A stretch of 64,000 nt of DNA, taken from Leptolyngbya sp. BL0902. GTDB taxonomy: Bacteria; Cyanobacteriota; Cyanobacteriia; Phormidesmidales; Phormidesmidaceae. Position 1 is the first letter of the stretch. Each line of letters begins with the position of its first letter. The stretch covers positions 2,819,906 to 2,883,905 of the forward strand of contig NZ_CP046155.1 of NCBI RefSeq assembly GCF_016403105.1. Reading direction: 5' to 3'. Both the position numbers and the translations under genes were made by a program. Shown piece by piece: positions 56,107-64,000 of the stretch. The notes beneath the pieces are model-generated. The model was not told where the DNA came from and searched no databases. It worked only from the letters and a program-made list of their open reading frames with translations.

Positions 56107-56928
56107 TTAGGACACCCCCCAACTGACCCAGGCTCGATAGAAAAAGTAGACTGCAAAAAAGGCCAGCAGCCCACGAAACATGAGGGTGACAACACGATCC
56201 GGCAGTTTGGGCAAATAGCGGGTGCTGCCCTGCACGCCCACTAGCCCCCCCAGACCCAACAGCGCCCCGGTGAGGGGCACCACATTGCCCTGGAGGCTGT
56301 GCCAACCGCAGGCGGAGAGCGCCGTCACCACAATGGCTCCAAGGCTGGTTTGGATGGCGACTTTGATATTTTCCCGCAGCAGTAAGATTTGCAGGGGCAC
56401 CATGACCACCCCGCCCCCAACCCCAAACAACCCGGCTAGAAAGCCAGCAATTCCCCCAATCAGCATCCGGACAAGAACGGGGTTTCGGGGATGGGATGGG
56501 ATCGAGGTAGCAGAGTCGTCAGGAGTTGTTGAGGCCCCACCCTCCTGCGATTTGGCCTGGGCCACGACCCGCTTTTTGATGCCAATGAGGTAGATATTCA
56601 GAAGCAGGAAAACGCCAAAAATACCCAGTAACCCATGCTCTGGAATGTAGCTGGCCAAGGCCGTCCCCAAAAAGGCTGTCCCCACAGAGGGCAACCCCAG
56701 CAGCAGCACGTTCTTGAGATTTAAAGAGCCCATGCGCCAGTTTTGTAGACTGCCGCCCAGAGAAATAATCAAAATTGCCAGGGTGCTGGTGCCCACGGCC
56801 TCCACCCCCGACAGCCCCAAGGCAACCATCACCGGAACCATGACGGTGCCGCCGCCAATGCCCAAGAACCCCGCCAGCACCCCCGCAAAGGTACCCACCG
56901 CCAACAAGAGTAAAACGTCACCGATCAT
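56107..56928 (-). CDS. TauE/SafE family sulfite exporter-like membrane protein
   Basis: 273 residues with about seven to eight membrane helices. The duplicated TauE/SafE pattern is seen in GFLGIGGGTVMVPVM near the start and FLAGLFGVGGGVVMVPLQ in the second half. The cytoplasmic loop between repeats is extended and polar (QAKSQEGGASTTPDDS). The family exports sulfoacetate, sulfite or other anions; substrate unknown. Confidence 0.92.
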   Translation of the reverse strand: MIGDVLLLLAVGTFAGVLAGFLGIGGGTVMVPVMVALGLSGVEAVGTSTLAILIISLGGSLQNWRMGSLNLKNVLLLGLPSVGTAFLGTALASYIPEHGLLGIFGVFLLLNIYLIGIKKRVVAQAKSQEGGASTTPDDSATSIPSHPRNPVLVRMLIGGIAGFLAGLFGVGGGVVMVPLQILLLRENIKVAIQTSLGAIVVTALSACGWHSLQGNVVPLTGALLGLGGLVGVQGSTRYLPKLPDRVVTLMFRGLLAFFAVYFFYRAWVSWGVS

Positions 56929-56973
56929 GGATTTTCAATGCGAGACCTGAGGCCCAATCCTAAGTGGATCGGG

Positions 56974-57762
56974 CTAATCCAGCAACTCGCCCCGCAGCAC
57001 AGTAACGGCTTGGCCGCTGAGACGGACGCGGTCGCTATCATCCTGCACCTTGACCACGCCGCCCCGATCCGAGGCTTGGTAGGCGAGGAAACGGGTTTGG
57101 CCAAGGCGGTCTCGCCAGTAGGGGCTGAGGCTACAGTGGGCCGATCCGGTGACGGGGTCTTCGGGGATACCGAGGTTGGGGGCAAAAAAGCGAGAAACGA
57201 AGTCGTAGGGCGGTTCCCCTAGGCTGGTGACAATCACCCCAGGGACGGGGAGGGCTTGGAGGGCAGCAACGTCGGGCTGTAGTTGGCGCACTACCTCAGC
57301 GGTGGCGACCTCCACCAGATAGCCCATTTCGGTGGCCATGACCCGCTGAGGCTCAGCCCCTAGAGCCGCTGCCAAGTCGGGGGGGGCAGAAATGGCTTCA
57401 AGGGAGGCGGTGGGAAAGTCAAGCTCAATCCAATCGCGGAATCGGCGGGCGGTGAGAAGGCCGCTGCGTGTGTGGAACAGGGCCGTCTGGGGCGGGGCCA
57501 GATAGCCTTCACTCCAAAGCACATGGCTGGTGGCGAGGGTGGCGTGGCCGCAGAGATCGACCTCTGTGGTGGGGGTAAACCAGCGCAGACGGTAGCCTTC
57601 GGCTTCGGGATAGACAAAGGCCGTTTCCGAAAGATTCATCTCCTGGGCCACCCGCTGCATCCAGGCGGCAGGTCGCTCCTCTGGCAGAATGCAAACCGCC
57701 GCTGGGTTGCCGCCAAAGGGACGATCCGTAAACGCATCAACCTGAAATAGGGGAATCGACAT
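56974..57762 (-). CDS. PhzF family isomerase
   Basis: 262 residues. It begins with the family motif PLFQVDAFTDRPFGGNPAAVC, keeps the catalytic Glu in LSETAFVYPE and the second-lobe GNPLGV-like segment DPVTGSAHCSLSPYW. PhzF enzymes catalyse allylic isomerisation in phenazine synthesis, but most members, including cyanobacterial ones, act on unknown substrates. No phenazine genes are nearby. It lies between the TauE and RemA genes on the same strand. Confidence 0.92.
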   Translation of the reverse strand: MSIPLFQVDAFTDRPFGGNPAAVCILPEERPAAWMQRVAQEMNLSETAFVYPEAEGYRLRWFTPTTEVDLCGHATLATSHVLWSEGYLAPPQTALFHTRSGLLTARRFRDWIELDFPTASLEAISAPPDLAAALGAEPQRVMATEMGYLVEVATAEVVRQLQPDVAALQALPVPGVIVTSLGEPPYDFVSRFFAPNLGIPEDPVTGSAHCSLSPYWRDRLGQTRFLAYQASDRGGVVKVQDDSDRVRLSGQAVTVLRGELLD

Positions 57763-57783
57763 GGCCGGGGTGGGCTAGGGGGA

Positions 57784-58059
57784 CTAGTTCTTGGGATCGC
57801 CGCTGTCTTTACCGTCTTTGCCGCCTACAAAGCGATGGGAGACGGTTTCGGGCTGAATGGCGGATAGAATGGTGTGGCCAGAGTCGGTAATAATCACGGC
57901 GCGAGTGCGGCGGCCATAGGTGGCGTCCACCAGTTGCCCCCGTTCGCGGGCGTCGCTAATGATGCGTTTGATGGGGGCCGATTCGGGGCTGACAATGGCA
58001 ATCACCCGATTGGCCGACACAATATTGCCAAAGCCGATATTGATGAGCTTGATGTCCAT
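57784..58059 (-). CDS. RemA/DUF370 family DNA-binding regulator
   Basis: About 91 residues from ATG 58059: [43 protein letters not shown] and [19 protein letters not shown]. In Bacillus subtilis RemA is a ring-forming DNA-binding activator of matrix genes; in cyanobacteria it is conserved with unknown target. The C-terminal [15 protein letters not shown] is an extension of typical proteins. An upstream in-frame ATG (58098) is less likely. It is divergent from the NFACT gene, with 196 bp between. Confidence 0.88.
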   Translation of the reverse strand: MDIKLINIGFGNIVSANRVIAIVSPESAPIKRIISDARERGQLVDATYGRRTRAVIITDSGHTILSAIQPETVSHRFVGGKDGKDSGDPKN

Positions 58060-58255
58060 AATGTTAGGTGGGGGCAGTGAACCAGGGACAGACCACAAAA
58101 CTCTAGAAATCAGGCGTTAATGCGAGGCTTTGCCCTACATGGCCGGATAAAGCTGGCTATTATGCCTAGAATTTAGCCTAGCGCCCATACTAACGAATTG
58201 CCAGAGCGTCGGGGAAAATATCCGGCTAATTTTCAGGATTTGGGAAGAAAACCCC

Positions 58256-60007
58256 ATGCAACCCGTAGACTTCACAACCCTAATGGCCGTTTGCCACGAT
58301 CTGCGGGCCAACTGGCTTCCGGCCCGCTGCGAACAGGTGGTGCAGTGCGACACCACAACCATTGCCATCGCCCTCCGCACGTTGGATCGACGGGGCTGGC
58401 TGACGGTGTCTTGGCACCCTCAGGCGGCGCGGCTACACCTAGGCGAGGCTCCCCCCAAGGGGCCGGATACCTTCACCTTTAGCCAGCAGCTCAAGCATCA
58501 GTTAAATCAGTTGGCCCTGGTGGCCATTGAACCCGTGGCCCCCTGGGAACGGGCTCTGGATTTGCAGTTTGGCCCCCGCCCTGGGGATGCACCCCAGTGG
58601 CATCTGTACGTGGAGGTGATGGGCAAATACAGCAACGTGATTTTGGCCAACGACCAGAATCAGATTGTCACTGCCGCTCACCAGGTCAGCGATCAACAGT
58701 CGCGGGTGCGCCCGATTCAAACCGGGGATCCCTACGTGCTGCCCCCAGCGATGATGAGCACCCTGCCGAGCCTCACGGAAGATCAGGCAAGCTGGCAGGA
58801 TCGCGTCGCCCTCGTGCCCAGCACCCTCAAAAAAATGCTGATGCAGAGCTACGGCGGCCTCAGTTCGTCCCTGGTGGCCACCTTGGTGGCGGCGGCAGGA
58901 CTGAGCCCGAATCAACCCGCCGAAGAACTGACGCAAGCGGATTGGGATCGATTATTTACGGTGTGGCAACGGTGGCTGATGGCCCTAGAGAAGGGGCAAT
59001 TTTTCCCCGGTCGCACCGCCACAGGGTACACGGTGCTAGATTGGGATGCCCTCGCCCCCGTCGATGATCTCCAGGGTCTGCTGAACGACTACTACCGGAA
59101 CGAACTGAATCGGCAGGGGTTCGACCGACTGAAAAACCAGCTCCAGCAAAAGCTCAAGGGCCATCTCGAAAAGCTGGGTCAAAAGGCCGACACCTTCCGC
59201 CAGCGGCTCGATCAATCCGCCCAGGCCGAAGCACTGCGACAGCAAGCCGATTTGCTGATGACCTATAACCACCAGTGGGAACCGGGCCTCACCGCCATGA
59301 CCCTCACCGACTTTGAGACCGGAGCGCCCGTCACCATCCCCATCGACCCCGACAAAACCGCTATTCAGCAGGCCCAGCGCCTCTATAAACAGCACCAAAA
59401 ACTGAAGCGGGCGCAGGACAAAGTGGTACCCCTGCTCAATGCCGTGGAGGCCGAATTAAATTATCTAGAACAGGTGGACGATGCCCTGGGCCAACTTACC
59501 AGCTACAGCGAACCCACCGACCTAGAATCCCTCATCGACATTCGCGACGAGCTGGTGCAGCAGAGCTATCTGGCATCCCCCGACTATCGCCCCCAGGATC
59601 GCCGCAACCCCACCGACGCCTTTCGTCAGTTGCACACCCCCGACGGCCTCATGGTGCTGGTGGGCCGTAACAATCGCCAAAACGACCTGCTAATTTCCAC
59701 CGTTGCCACCGACTACGACCTCTGGTTTCATACCCAGGAAATTCCCGGTAGCCACGTCCTCCTGCGCCTAGGGGCGGGCCAGGTGCCCAGTGAAGCCGAC
59801 CTACAATTTGTGGCCGATGTCGCCGCTTACTTCAGCCGTGCCCGCCAGTCCGACCAGGTGCCCGTTATCTACACCCAGCCGCGACACGTCTACAAACCCA
59901 AGGGAGCCCGCCCCGGCATGGTGATTTATAAGCACGAAACCGTGATTTGGGGCCAACCCCAGCGCCTCCGCCAATTGCCACCAGTTCCCGTTTCTGGCCA
60001 GCCCTAG
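58256..60007 (+). CDS. NFACT/RqcH-like ribosome quality-control protein
   Basis: 583 residues. NFACT-N domain begins MQPVDFTTLMAVCHDLRANWL and shows the typical DR/HxxxN-like DNA/tRNA surface (VEVMGKYSNVILAN). The middle is a long coiled coil (NRQGFDRLKNQLQQKLKGHLE onward). The C-terminal NFACT-R domain has DGLMVLVGRNNRQNDLL and DLWFHTQEIPGSHVLLRL. RqcH/Rqc2 binds obstructed 50S subunits and adds alanine tails to stalled peptides. The DR motif and coiled coil suggest function, but Ala-tailing activity in this lineage is inference. Confidence 0.9.
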   Translation: MQPVDFTTLMAVCHDLRANWLPARCEQVVQCDTTTIAIALRTLDRRGWLTVSWHPQAARLHLGEAPPKGPDTFTFSQQLKHQLNQLALVAIEPVAPWERALDLQFGPRPGDAPQWHLYVEVMGKYSNVILANDQNQIVTAAHQVSDQQSRVRPIQTGDPYVLPPAMMSTLPSLTEDQASWQDRVALVPSTLKKMLMQSYGGLSSSLVATLVAAAGLSPNQPAEELTQADWDRLFTVWQRWLMALEKGQFFPGRTATGYTVLDWDALAPVDDLQGLLNDYYRNELNRQGFDRLKNQLQQKLKGHLEKLGQKADTFRQRLDQSAQAEALRQQADLLMTYNHQWEPGLTAMTLTDFETGAPVTIPIDPDKTAIQQAQRLYKQHQKLKRAQDKVVPLLNAVEAELNYLEQVDDALGQLTSYSEPTDLESLIDIRDELVQQSYLASPDYRPQDRRNPTDAFRQLHTPDGLMVLVGRNNRQNDLLISTVATDYDLWFHTQEIPGSHVLLRLGAGQVPSEADLQFVADVAAYFSRARQSDQVPVIYTQPRHVYKPKGARPGMVIYKHETVIWGQPQRLRQLPPVPVSGQP

Positions 60008-60107
60008 GGCCGAATTACCCGCCTAAGTACATTTGCTCATTAGCTCAGGTTATCGAACCTGGACATATTGACTAGAGATTGTGTAAAGAGAAATCTGTAA
60101 TTGTTGT

Positions 60108-60252
60108 TACAATGAAAGGCGGAGGAGATGAGAGCCCTCCCGCAGAGGCCACCCCTGGCCCATAGGCTTTGAGGCGGTTTCTTCCAAATTGAGAGAACAA
60201 CATAGGTATTCAATATTACCTACATCGGCTTCGAGAGAGGCCGATTTTTTTG
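60108..60252 (+). ncRNA. candidate small RNA or leader RNA with its own promoter and terminator
   Basis: An extended -10 (TGTTACAAT, 60105-60113) is followed by a structured stretch: GGAGG/CCTCC stem (60121-60140) with loop AGATGAGAGC, a GGCC/GGCC hairpin (60127-60150 region), and GGCTTT able to pair with the AGAGCC loop. An A/T-rich part follows, then a hairpin ATCGGC/GCCGAT and seven T (60224-60251), an intrinsic terminator. The transcript would be about 130-135 nt. No ORF is present. It contains two anti-ribosome-site-like CCTCC/CCACCCC stretches. Class unknown. Confidence 0.5.
60224..60251 (+). terminator. intrinsic terminator of the candidate small RNA
   Basis: Stem ATCGGC/GCCGAT (60224-60245), then a T-tract of seven. 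It separates the candidate RNA from the small ORF and PPK2 gene downstream. Confidence 0.75.
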
Positions 60253-60271
60253 GATCTTTTTAAGGATTGCG

Positions 60272-60373
60272 ATGCCTCCGAAGCCAACTGACCCAGTGCA
60301 GGTATGGCGGTGGCGGGAGGCAGACACCTGGGAGCAGTGGGCTCCCGTGCGTGAAGTTTGTTCAATACAGTGA
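60272..60373 (+). CDS. possible 33-residue Trp-rich small protein
   Basis: ATG at 60272 after AAGGATT opens 33 codons (MPPKPTDPVQVWRWREADTW, then EQWAPVREVCSIQ). Four tryptophans in 13 residues is far above background. It is too short to be sure and no homolog is known to me. It sits between the terminator and the PPK2 gene start 60 bp downstream, on the same strand, so it could be a leader peptide of PPK2. Confidence 0.3.
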   Translation: MPPKPTDPVQVWRWREADTWEQWAPVREVCSIQ

Positions 60374-60435
60374 GGTGGCACCCCAGAGAGGCTGCTATTC
60401 TAACCCTCAGCAAGCTGGGGCCAACAGTAGGAACA

Positions 60436-61455
60436 ATGGGTAACAAAGATAAGCGCAAACACCATGGGAAAGCAAACGAAAATCGCCCAGATGCGGAGCT
60501 ACTAGATCCATCGGCCTTGCCTGAGGCTGAAATTCTAGACTCATCAGCCCCAGCGCCGCAAAAGTCGCTAAAGAAAAAGCGGTTGAAGCAATCCTCAAAG
60601 TCTGGCCCTATTTCCGCCGATCAGACCACCTCTGAACATAACCATTTTCGCTATACCTCCGAATCAGAAGGTAGCTCTAAGTTATCCAAATCCTTCTATG
60701 AAAAAGAACTAGCCAAACTGCAAGTGGAACTGGTGAAAATGCAGTATTGGGTGAAACATACTGGAACCCGCATTGTTATTTTATTTGAGGGGCGCGATGC
60801 GGCAGGCAAGGGCGGCACGATTAAGCGCATCACCGACCCCCTCAATCCTAGAGGATGTCGAGTGGTGGCCTTGGGCACCCCCAGCGACCATGAGAAAACC
60901 CAGTGGTATTTTCAGCGCTACGTGGCTCATCTGCCCGCTGCGGGAGAAATTGTTTGTTTTGATCGTAGTTGGTACAACCGAGCCGGAGTCGAGCATGTCA
61001 TGGGCTTTTGCACCGCTGCTGACTACCAGGAATTTATGCAAACCTGCCCTGAATTTGAGCGAATGCTGGTGCGGTCGGGCATCATTTTGTTGAAATATTG
61101 GTTCTCCGTTAGTGATGAAGAACAGGAACGGCGATTTCAATCACGCACTACAGACCCCGCTCGTCGCTGGAAACTAAGCCCGATGGATCTAGAATCCCGC
61201 GACCGTTGGGTGGAGTATTCTCAGGCAAAGGATGCTATGTTTTCCCATACTAATATCCCCGAAGCTCCATGGTTTACGGTAGAAGCCGACGATAAGAAAC
61301 GCGCCCGCCTCAACTGCATTAGCCACATTCTCAGCAAGATTCCCTATGTGGATATGACTCCGCCACCCCTCAAACTTTCTCCTCGGAAGAAAGCACCCCA
61401 GAATTACAGTCGCCCTCCCCATAATGAACAGTTCTTTGTGCCTCAAGTTTATTAG
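60436..61455 (+). CDS. polyphosphate kinase 2 family protein (PPK2 class I)
   Basis: 339 residues. Residues 1-85 are a low-complexity charged extension with a duplicated AELLDPSALPEAEILDSSAP unit. The kinase core has VILFEGRDAAGKGGT (Walker A, 115-128), NPRGCRVVALGTPSD, CFDRSWYNRAGVEHVMGFC (Walker B region) and the lid RTTDPARRWKLSPMD. Class I PPK2 phosphorylates ADP (or GDP) with polyphosphate. It differs from the PPK2 at 20007 in class; together they could interconvert AMP, ADP and ATP pools through polyphosphate (inference). Base composition is lower in GC than neighbours. Confidence 0.92.
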   Translation: MGNKDKRKHHGKANENRPDAELLDPSALPEAEILDSSAPAPQKSLKKKRLKQSSKSGPISADQTTSEHNHFRYTSESEGSSKLSKSFYEKELAKLQVELVKMQYWVKHTGTRIVILFEGRDAAGKGGTIKRITDPLNPRGCRVVALGTPSDHEKTQWYFQRYVAHLPAAGEIVCFDRSWYNRAGVEHVMGFCTAADYQEFMQTCPEFERMLVRSGIILLKYWFSVSDEEQERRFQSRTTDPARRWKLSPMDLESRDRWVEYSQAKDAMFSHTNIPEAPWFTVEADDKKRARLNCISHILSKIPYVDMTPPPLKLSPRKKAPQNYSRPPHNEQFFVPQVY

Positions 61456-61607
61456 CCCAATCTGGGTTCGGGACAAACCTAGGGCTTTAGTCTTTGACAG
61501 CCCGCTGTTAGCTTGCTTCCCGAAGAATGAGTTTTCAGGCTATTGGGTTGTGGGGCTTTACCCAAACTGATACTCAATTCAAATAGAAAACCTCGCTATA
61601 TAAATTG

Positions 61608-61649
61608 AGGCTTTCCTCGTTGGGGAGGCTACGCCAACAAGGAAAGCCT
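61608..61649. repeat. long imperfect hairpin in a gene-free stretch
   Basis: AGGCTTTCCT c GTTGG ... CCAAC a AGGAAAGCCT: 15 paired bases with one C-A mismatch, 10-nt loop. It lies in the 417-bp gap 61456-61872, where I see no gene supported by family similarity. Confidence 0.65.
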
Positions 61650-61872
61650 GGGCGGAATCGTTTTCCCCATCGAAGGGCAGCGACCGGGATTGAGTACGAG
61701 GTCATTCCTAAGATAAGCCTGTACCTGATCTTGGGCTTGTGGTCGCCTGGGGATGCCCAGGGCCAGAGCACCGCCATGCTAAGGAGATTAGCCAGCGGGA
61801 AGCCCTAACTATCGGCTGGATTGGCAAGCCCTAGACGCCCAGTCGTCAGGAAGGTTGTGATGGGGTCGGCCT

Positions 61873-62544
61873 TCAAAATCGGTAGTTGGTTTCCCCCACC
61901 CACAGGCTGACGGGGACGGCATGGCCTTGGCCGTCAATTTTGACCTCTACCACAAAGGACTGGGGCTGCTGGTTTTGCAGTTGGCTGATCGCCTGGTTGA
62001 TGGAATCCCGCTGATCCTCCGGCATATAGTAGGTTTCTAGACCGTAGAGGACGCGCCAGTTTTCGGCCCGTCCTCGCAGGGCGATTTGGGTATCGGGTAG
62101 GTGGGTGGGGCGGGTTTGGCTGACCCCCACGGGTACCCAGGCTGTGGGTGGGGTGGTGGCGGTGGCGGGTTCCTCCAGCACCACGTAGATAGGGCCAGTG
62201 AGGTCGCGATTTTCTAGAATCTCACCCCCCGGCAGGGTGGCGAGGGTGTCTGTATTGGAGACCTGGTAGCCCAGGACTTGGTAGTAGCCCCGCAGCATGT
62301 CATAGGGATCCACCGGGGCCGTTTGCAGTACGACGGTACGCCCCACGGTGTAGGTAAAGGCATCCTGGGCAGGAACAGCCACAATCAGCAGGGATTGCAG
62401 CAGGAGCGGCAGGCCCAGACGCCACCAGGCCATCGGTTGGGCGGCAGTTGGGGCTTGGGGCGAGGCCGCAGGGGGCGGCTGGGGCGGCATGGGCGGATCT
62501 ACCGAAGGATTAGGCTGGGAATTGCGAGGGGGTTGGGCATTCAT
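61873..62544 (-). CDS. GDYXXLXY-domain membrane-anchored protein
   Basis: 223 residues. A proline-rich cytoplasmic N-terminus (residues 1-40) is followed by one membrane helix (WWRLGLPLLLQSLLIVAVPAQ) and a periplasmic domain with the family motif DMLRGYYQVLGYQV. It ends with VSLWVGETNYRF. The domain is paired in bacteria with DUF2157 proteins, as here: the DUF2157 gene stops 2 bp before this start, so they form one operon. Function is unknown. Confidence 0.85.
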   Translation of the reverse strand: MNAQPPRNSQPNPSVDPPMPPQPPPAASPQAPTAAQPMAWWRLGLPLLLQSLLIVAVPAQDAFTYTVGRTVVLQTAPVDPYDMLRGYYQVLGYQVSNTDTLATLPGGEILENRDLTGPIYVVLEEPATATTPPTAWVPVGVSQTRPTHLPDTQIALRGRAENWRVLYGLETYYMPEDQRDSINQAISQLQNQQPQSFVVEVKIDGQGHAVPVSLWVGETNYRF

Positions 62545-62546
62545 GA

Positions 62547-63935
62547 TCAGACCTCCGAAGATTCAGGTAGGGCGGCTGGCGGCGGCTGGCGGCGTTCAAA
62601 CCACAGACCCGCGACGATGATGCCCACGCCACAGGCCCCTAAAACGATGGATTTGAAGATTAGCCCCGTGTTGTATTCCAGGCTGCGGCTGACAATACCT
62701 AGCACCAACAGCACCATGCCGCCCCAAAAGGTAGATCGTTGGGTGAGGGTGAGACCATCGCGCACCAGCCCCAGGGCCAGGGTGAACAGCAGGATATTGA
62801 AGCCCAGGGCGGTTAGCACCCCCAGGCGACCTTGGCCCACCAGCAGCGTCACCGTTACCAACAGCAGCAGGGCCACAACGGCGGAGTTAATTGCCTGGGT
62901 GCGGCCCCGACGGGACAGGATTTCATAACGCAGTTGCGCCCAGCCCAGCCCTGTCACCACACCCAGCAGCGCGGCATCCAGCAGCGGCGGCCAAGCCCAC
63001 AACGTCGCCAAGCGATCCGACGGCGGCGGCGGATATTGCCACCAGTAATGGAACGAGAGGAGGTAAAACAGCACACTCAAAAACCAGAGGGCCACCTGCC
63101 GCAGCACCGGATCAAACCAGTCGGGGTCGGTGGTGCGTTGCCAAATGCGGTCGCTGTAGCTCCACAGCAGGGCCGGGGGCAAAACGAGGGCCACCGCCAT
63201 CAGCCAGCCCTGGTGCCAGATCCAGTACAGTTGGCTATTGGTCATCAAACTCAGGGCGACCATCAGGCCACTGAACCCCAGCAGCACGCGGGAACGGCAC
63301 CAGTAGGCCAAGGGCACAAACACCGCCGCCACCACCAGCGGCATGTGCTGAATCAGTAGCGCCGTGGTAGACCACTCTTGCCAAATACTGGATCGGCCCC
63401 AGCTAAAGGCATAGCCCAACCCCACCAGGAGCAGTGCGAACATACTCAGAGAGGTAAGCCGCAAACTGTAGGCCATCGCCGCCACCCCCAGCCCCCACAC
63501 CAGCAGCAGTTCAAACAAATCGCCGCTTTGGTGAAACATCTGAGACATGAGGCCAAGGTTGGCCCCCAGCAGCAGCGCCCCCAGCAGCAGCAGACCATGG
63601 CCCAAACGGTGCCAGCGGGATAATTCGGCGGGCTGTCGCCACCAGTAGAACCCCAAGCTGTTGACCCATAAAAAGGTGCTAAGCAGCAACGCCACCCGCA
63701 CCGCACGGGGCCACACCTGCCAGTTGGCCGCCACAAAGGTAATCGCCCCCAGCCCTAGCAGCACCGCCCCCAGGCCCATCAAAATGGCGATGAAGCGGTT
63801 GCTAGCGGCCTGCTCTAACCCTGTAAATTGATAGCGATGGGCTAGGGTTTCGTATAATTCAGCATCAATTAAACCCTCGGCTTGCCAGGTTTCGGCCTCC
63901 TGGCGCAACTGTCGCCGAAATCGTTCAGGCATCAT
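62547..63935 (-). CDS. DUF2157 multi-pass membrane protein
   Basis: 462 residues with about 12 predicted membrane helices after a cytoplasmic helical N-terminus (RRQLRQEAETWQAEGLIDAELYETLAHRY, in part), which is the DUF2157 signature, followed by YQFTGLEQAAS and the first helix FIAILMGLGAVLLGLGAITFVA. The family is found with GDYXXLXY proteins. No transport motif is visible. It is the first gene of the two-gene minus-strand operon; only about 65 bp of the window lies upstream. Confidence 0.85.
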   Translation of the reverse strand: MMPERFRRQLRQEAETWQAEGLIDAELYETLAHRYQFTGLEQAASNRFIAILMGLGAVLLGLGAITFVAANWQVWPRAVRVALLLSTFLWVNSLGFYWWRQPAELSRWHRLGHGLLLLGALLLGANLGLMSQMFHQSGDLFELLLVWGLGVAAMAYSLRLTSLSMFALLLVGLGYAFSWGRSSIWQEWSTTALLIQHMPLVVAAVFVPLAYWCRSRVLLGFSGLMVALSLMTNSQLYWIWHQGWLMAVALVLPPALLWSYSDRIWQRTTDPDWFDPVLRQVALWFLSVLFYLLSFHYWWQYPPPPSDRLATLWAWPPLLDAALLGVVTGLGWAQLRYEILSRRGRTQAINSAVVALLLLVTVTLLVGQGRLGVLTALGFNILLFTLALGLVRDGLTLTQRSTFWGGMVLLVLGIVSRSLEYNTGLIFKSIVLGACGVGIIVAGLWFERRQPPPAALPESSEV

Positions 63936-64000
63936 AGACCATGCTCTCCACCCAGTTGGGATGCCCCTACTCTAGCCCGCGCCATTCTGGCCGACGAGAA

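Noticed and set aside
60121..60180. Fluoride riboswitch (crcB motif) resemblance
   Set aside because: The stem with GATG-containing loop and a downstream pairing segment are similar in layout, but the conserved CUGAUG...CCUAC part is absent and no fluoride-related gene follows.
61574..61808. Two overlapping 67-residue ORFs around the long hairpin
   Set aside because: They are on opposite strands over the same bases and run through the hairpin; neither resembles a known protein.
1..64000. CRISPR array, prophage or rRNA operon
   Set aside because: No regularly spaced direct repeats with unique spacers, no phage structural genes and no rRNA sequence were seen.

Overview
The window is a GC-rich (by eye about 58-60 %) stretch of a cyanobacterial chromosome. 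The lineage is shown by many cyanobacterium-type families: DUF2808, DUF3493 (LPA1-like), DUF4327, a Ycf29/Rre1-type LuxR response regulator, a LabA-like NYN protein, a pheophorbide-oxygenase-type Rieske protein, a methylglyoxal synthase/lipid kinase fusion, type III glutamine synthetase (glnN), nickel superoxide dismutase (sodN), AAA-WD40 proteins, Uma2 proteins and small conserved ORFs. Genus cannot be fixed from sequence alone; a Leptolyngbya/Nodosilinea-like or related Synechococcales-type genome would fit. Only two HIP1 octamers (GCGATCGC) were seen by eye.

Layout. 0-9.6 kb: small conserved proteins, a ParA/MinD-like ATPase, the MGS-DAGK fusion, a TldD/PmbA protein, tRNA-Thr(CGU), an NMT1-type substrate-binding lipoprotein and a Rieske oxygenase. 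9.6-13.2 kb: an RND efflux permease and tRNA-Gly(CCC). 13.3-16.2 kb: an accessory patch with a HicB-like antitoxin, three other very small genes, an ISAzo13-like insertion sequence whose transposase needs a -1 frameshift, and palindromic repeats. 16.3-23.2 kb: recR, two tandem histidine phosphatases (the second lacks the catalytic RHG histidine), DUF4327, DUF72, a PPK2 kinase and glnN with a hairpin-rich leader. 23.9-32.1 kb: bifunctional Rel, two YbjQ proteins, tRNA-Arg(CCU), a GH13 enzyme, uvrB and rpsD. 32.4-36.0 kb: an unknown protein, a LabA-like protein, an Excalibur/NUC nuclease lipoprotein and sodN.

36.1-44.6 kb is the most unusual block: three minus-strand genes, apparently co-oriented as an operon, encoding an HTH-AAA STAND-like ATPase, an AAA-WD40 protein and a 1152-residue membrane-anchored AsmA/TamB-like protein. 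It is a candidate regulatory or conflict system. 45-58 kb: amidase, an orphan NitT/SsuC-type permease, response regulator with a 15-bp tandem repeat starting in its last codons, HtrA protease, orphan ExbD, Uma2, DUF4870, aroA, histidine kinase, circularly permuted ATP-grasp protein, TauE, PhzF and RemA. 58-64 kb: RqcH-like NFACT protein, a candidate terminated small RNA, a tiny Trp-rich ORF, a second PPK2 kinase, a gene-free stretch with a long hairpin, and a GDYXXLXY/DUF2157 pair.

Most genes are housekeeping or stress functions (stringent response, polyphosphate, nitrogen assimilation, DNA repair, proteolysis, ribosome rescue). The accessory material sits mainly at 13.8-16.2 kb and 36-44.6 kb.
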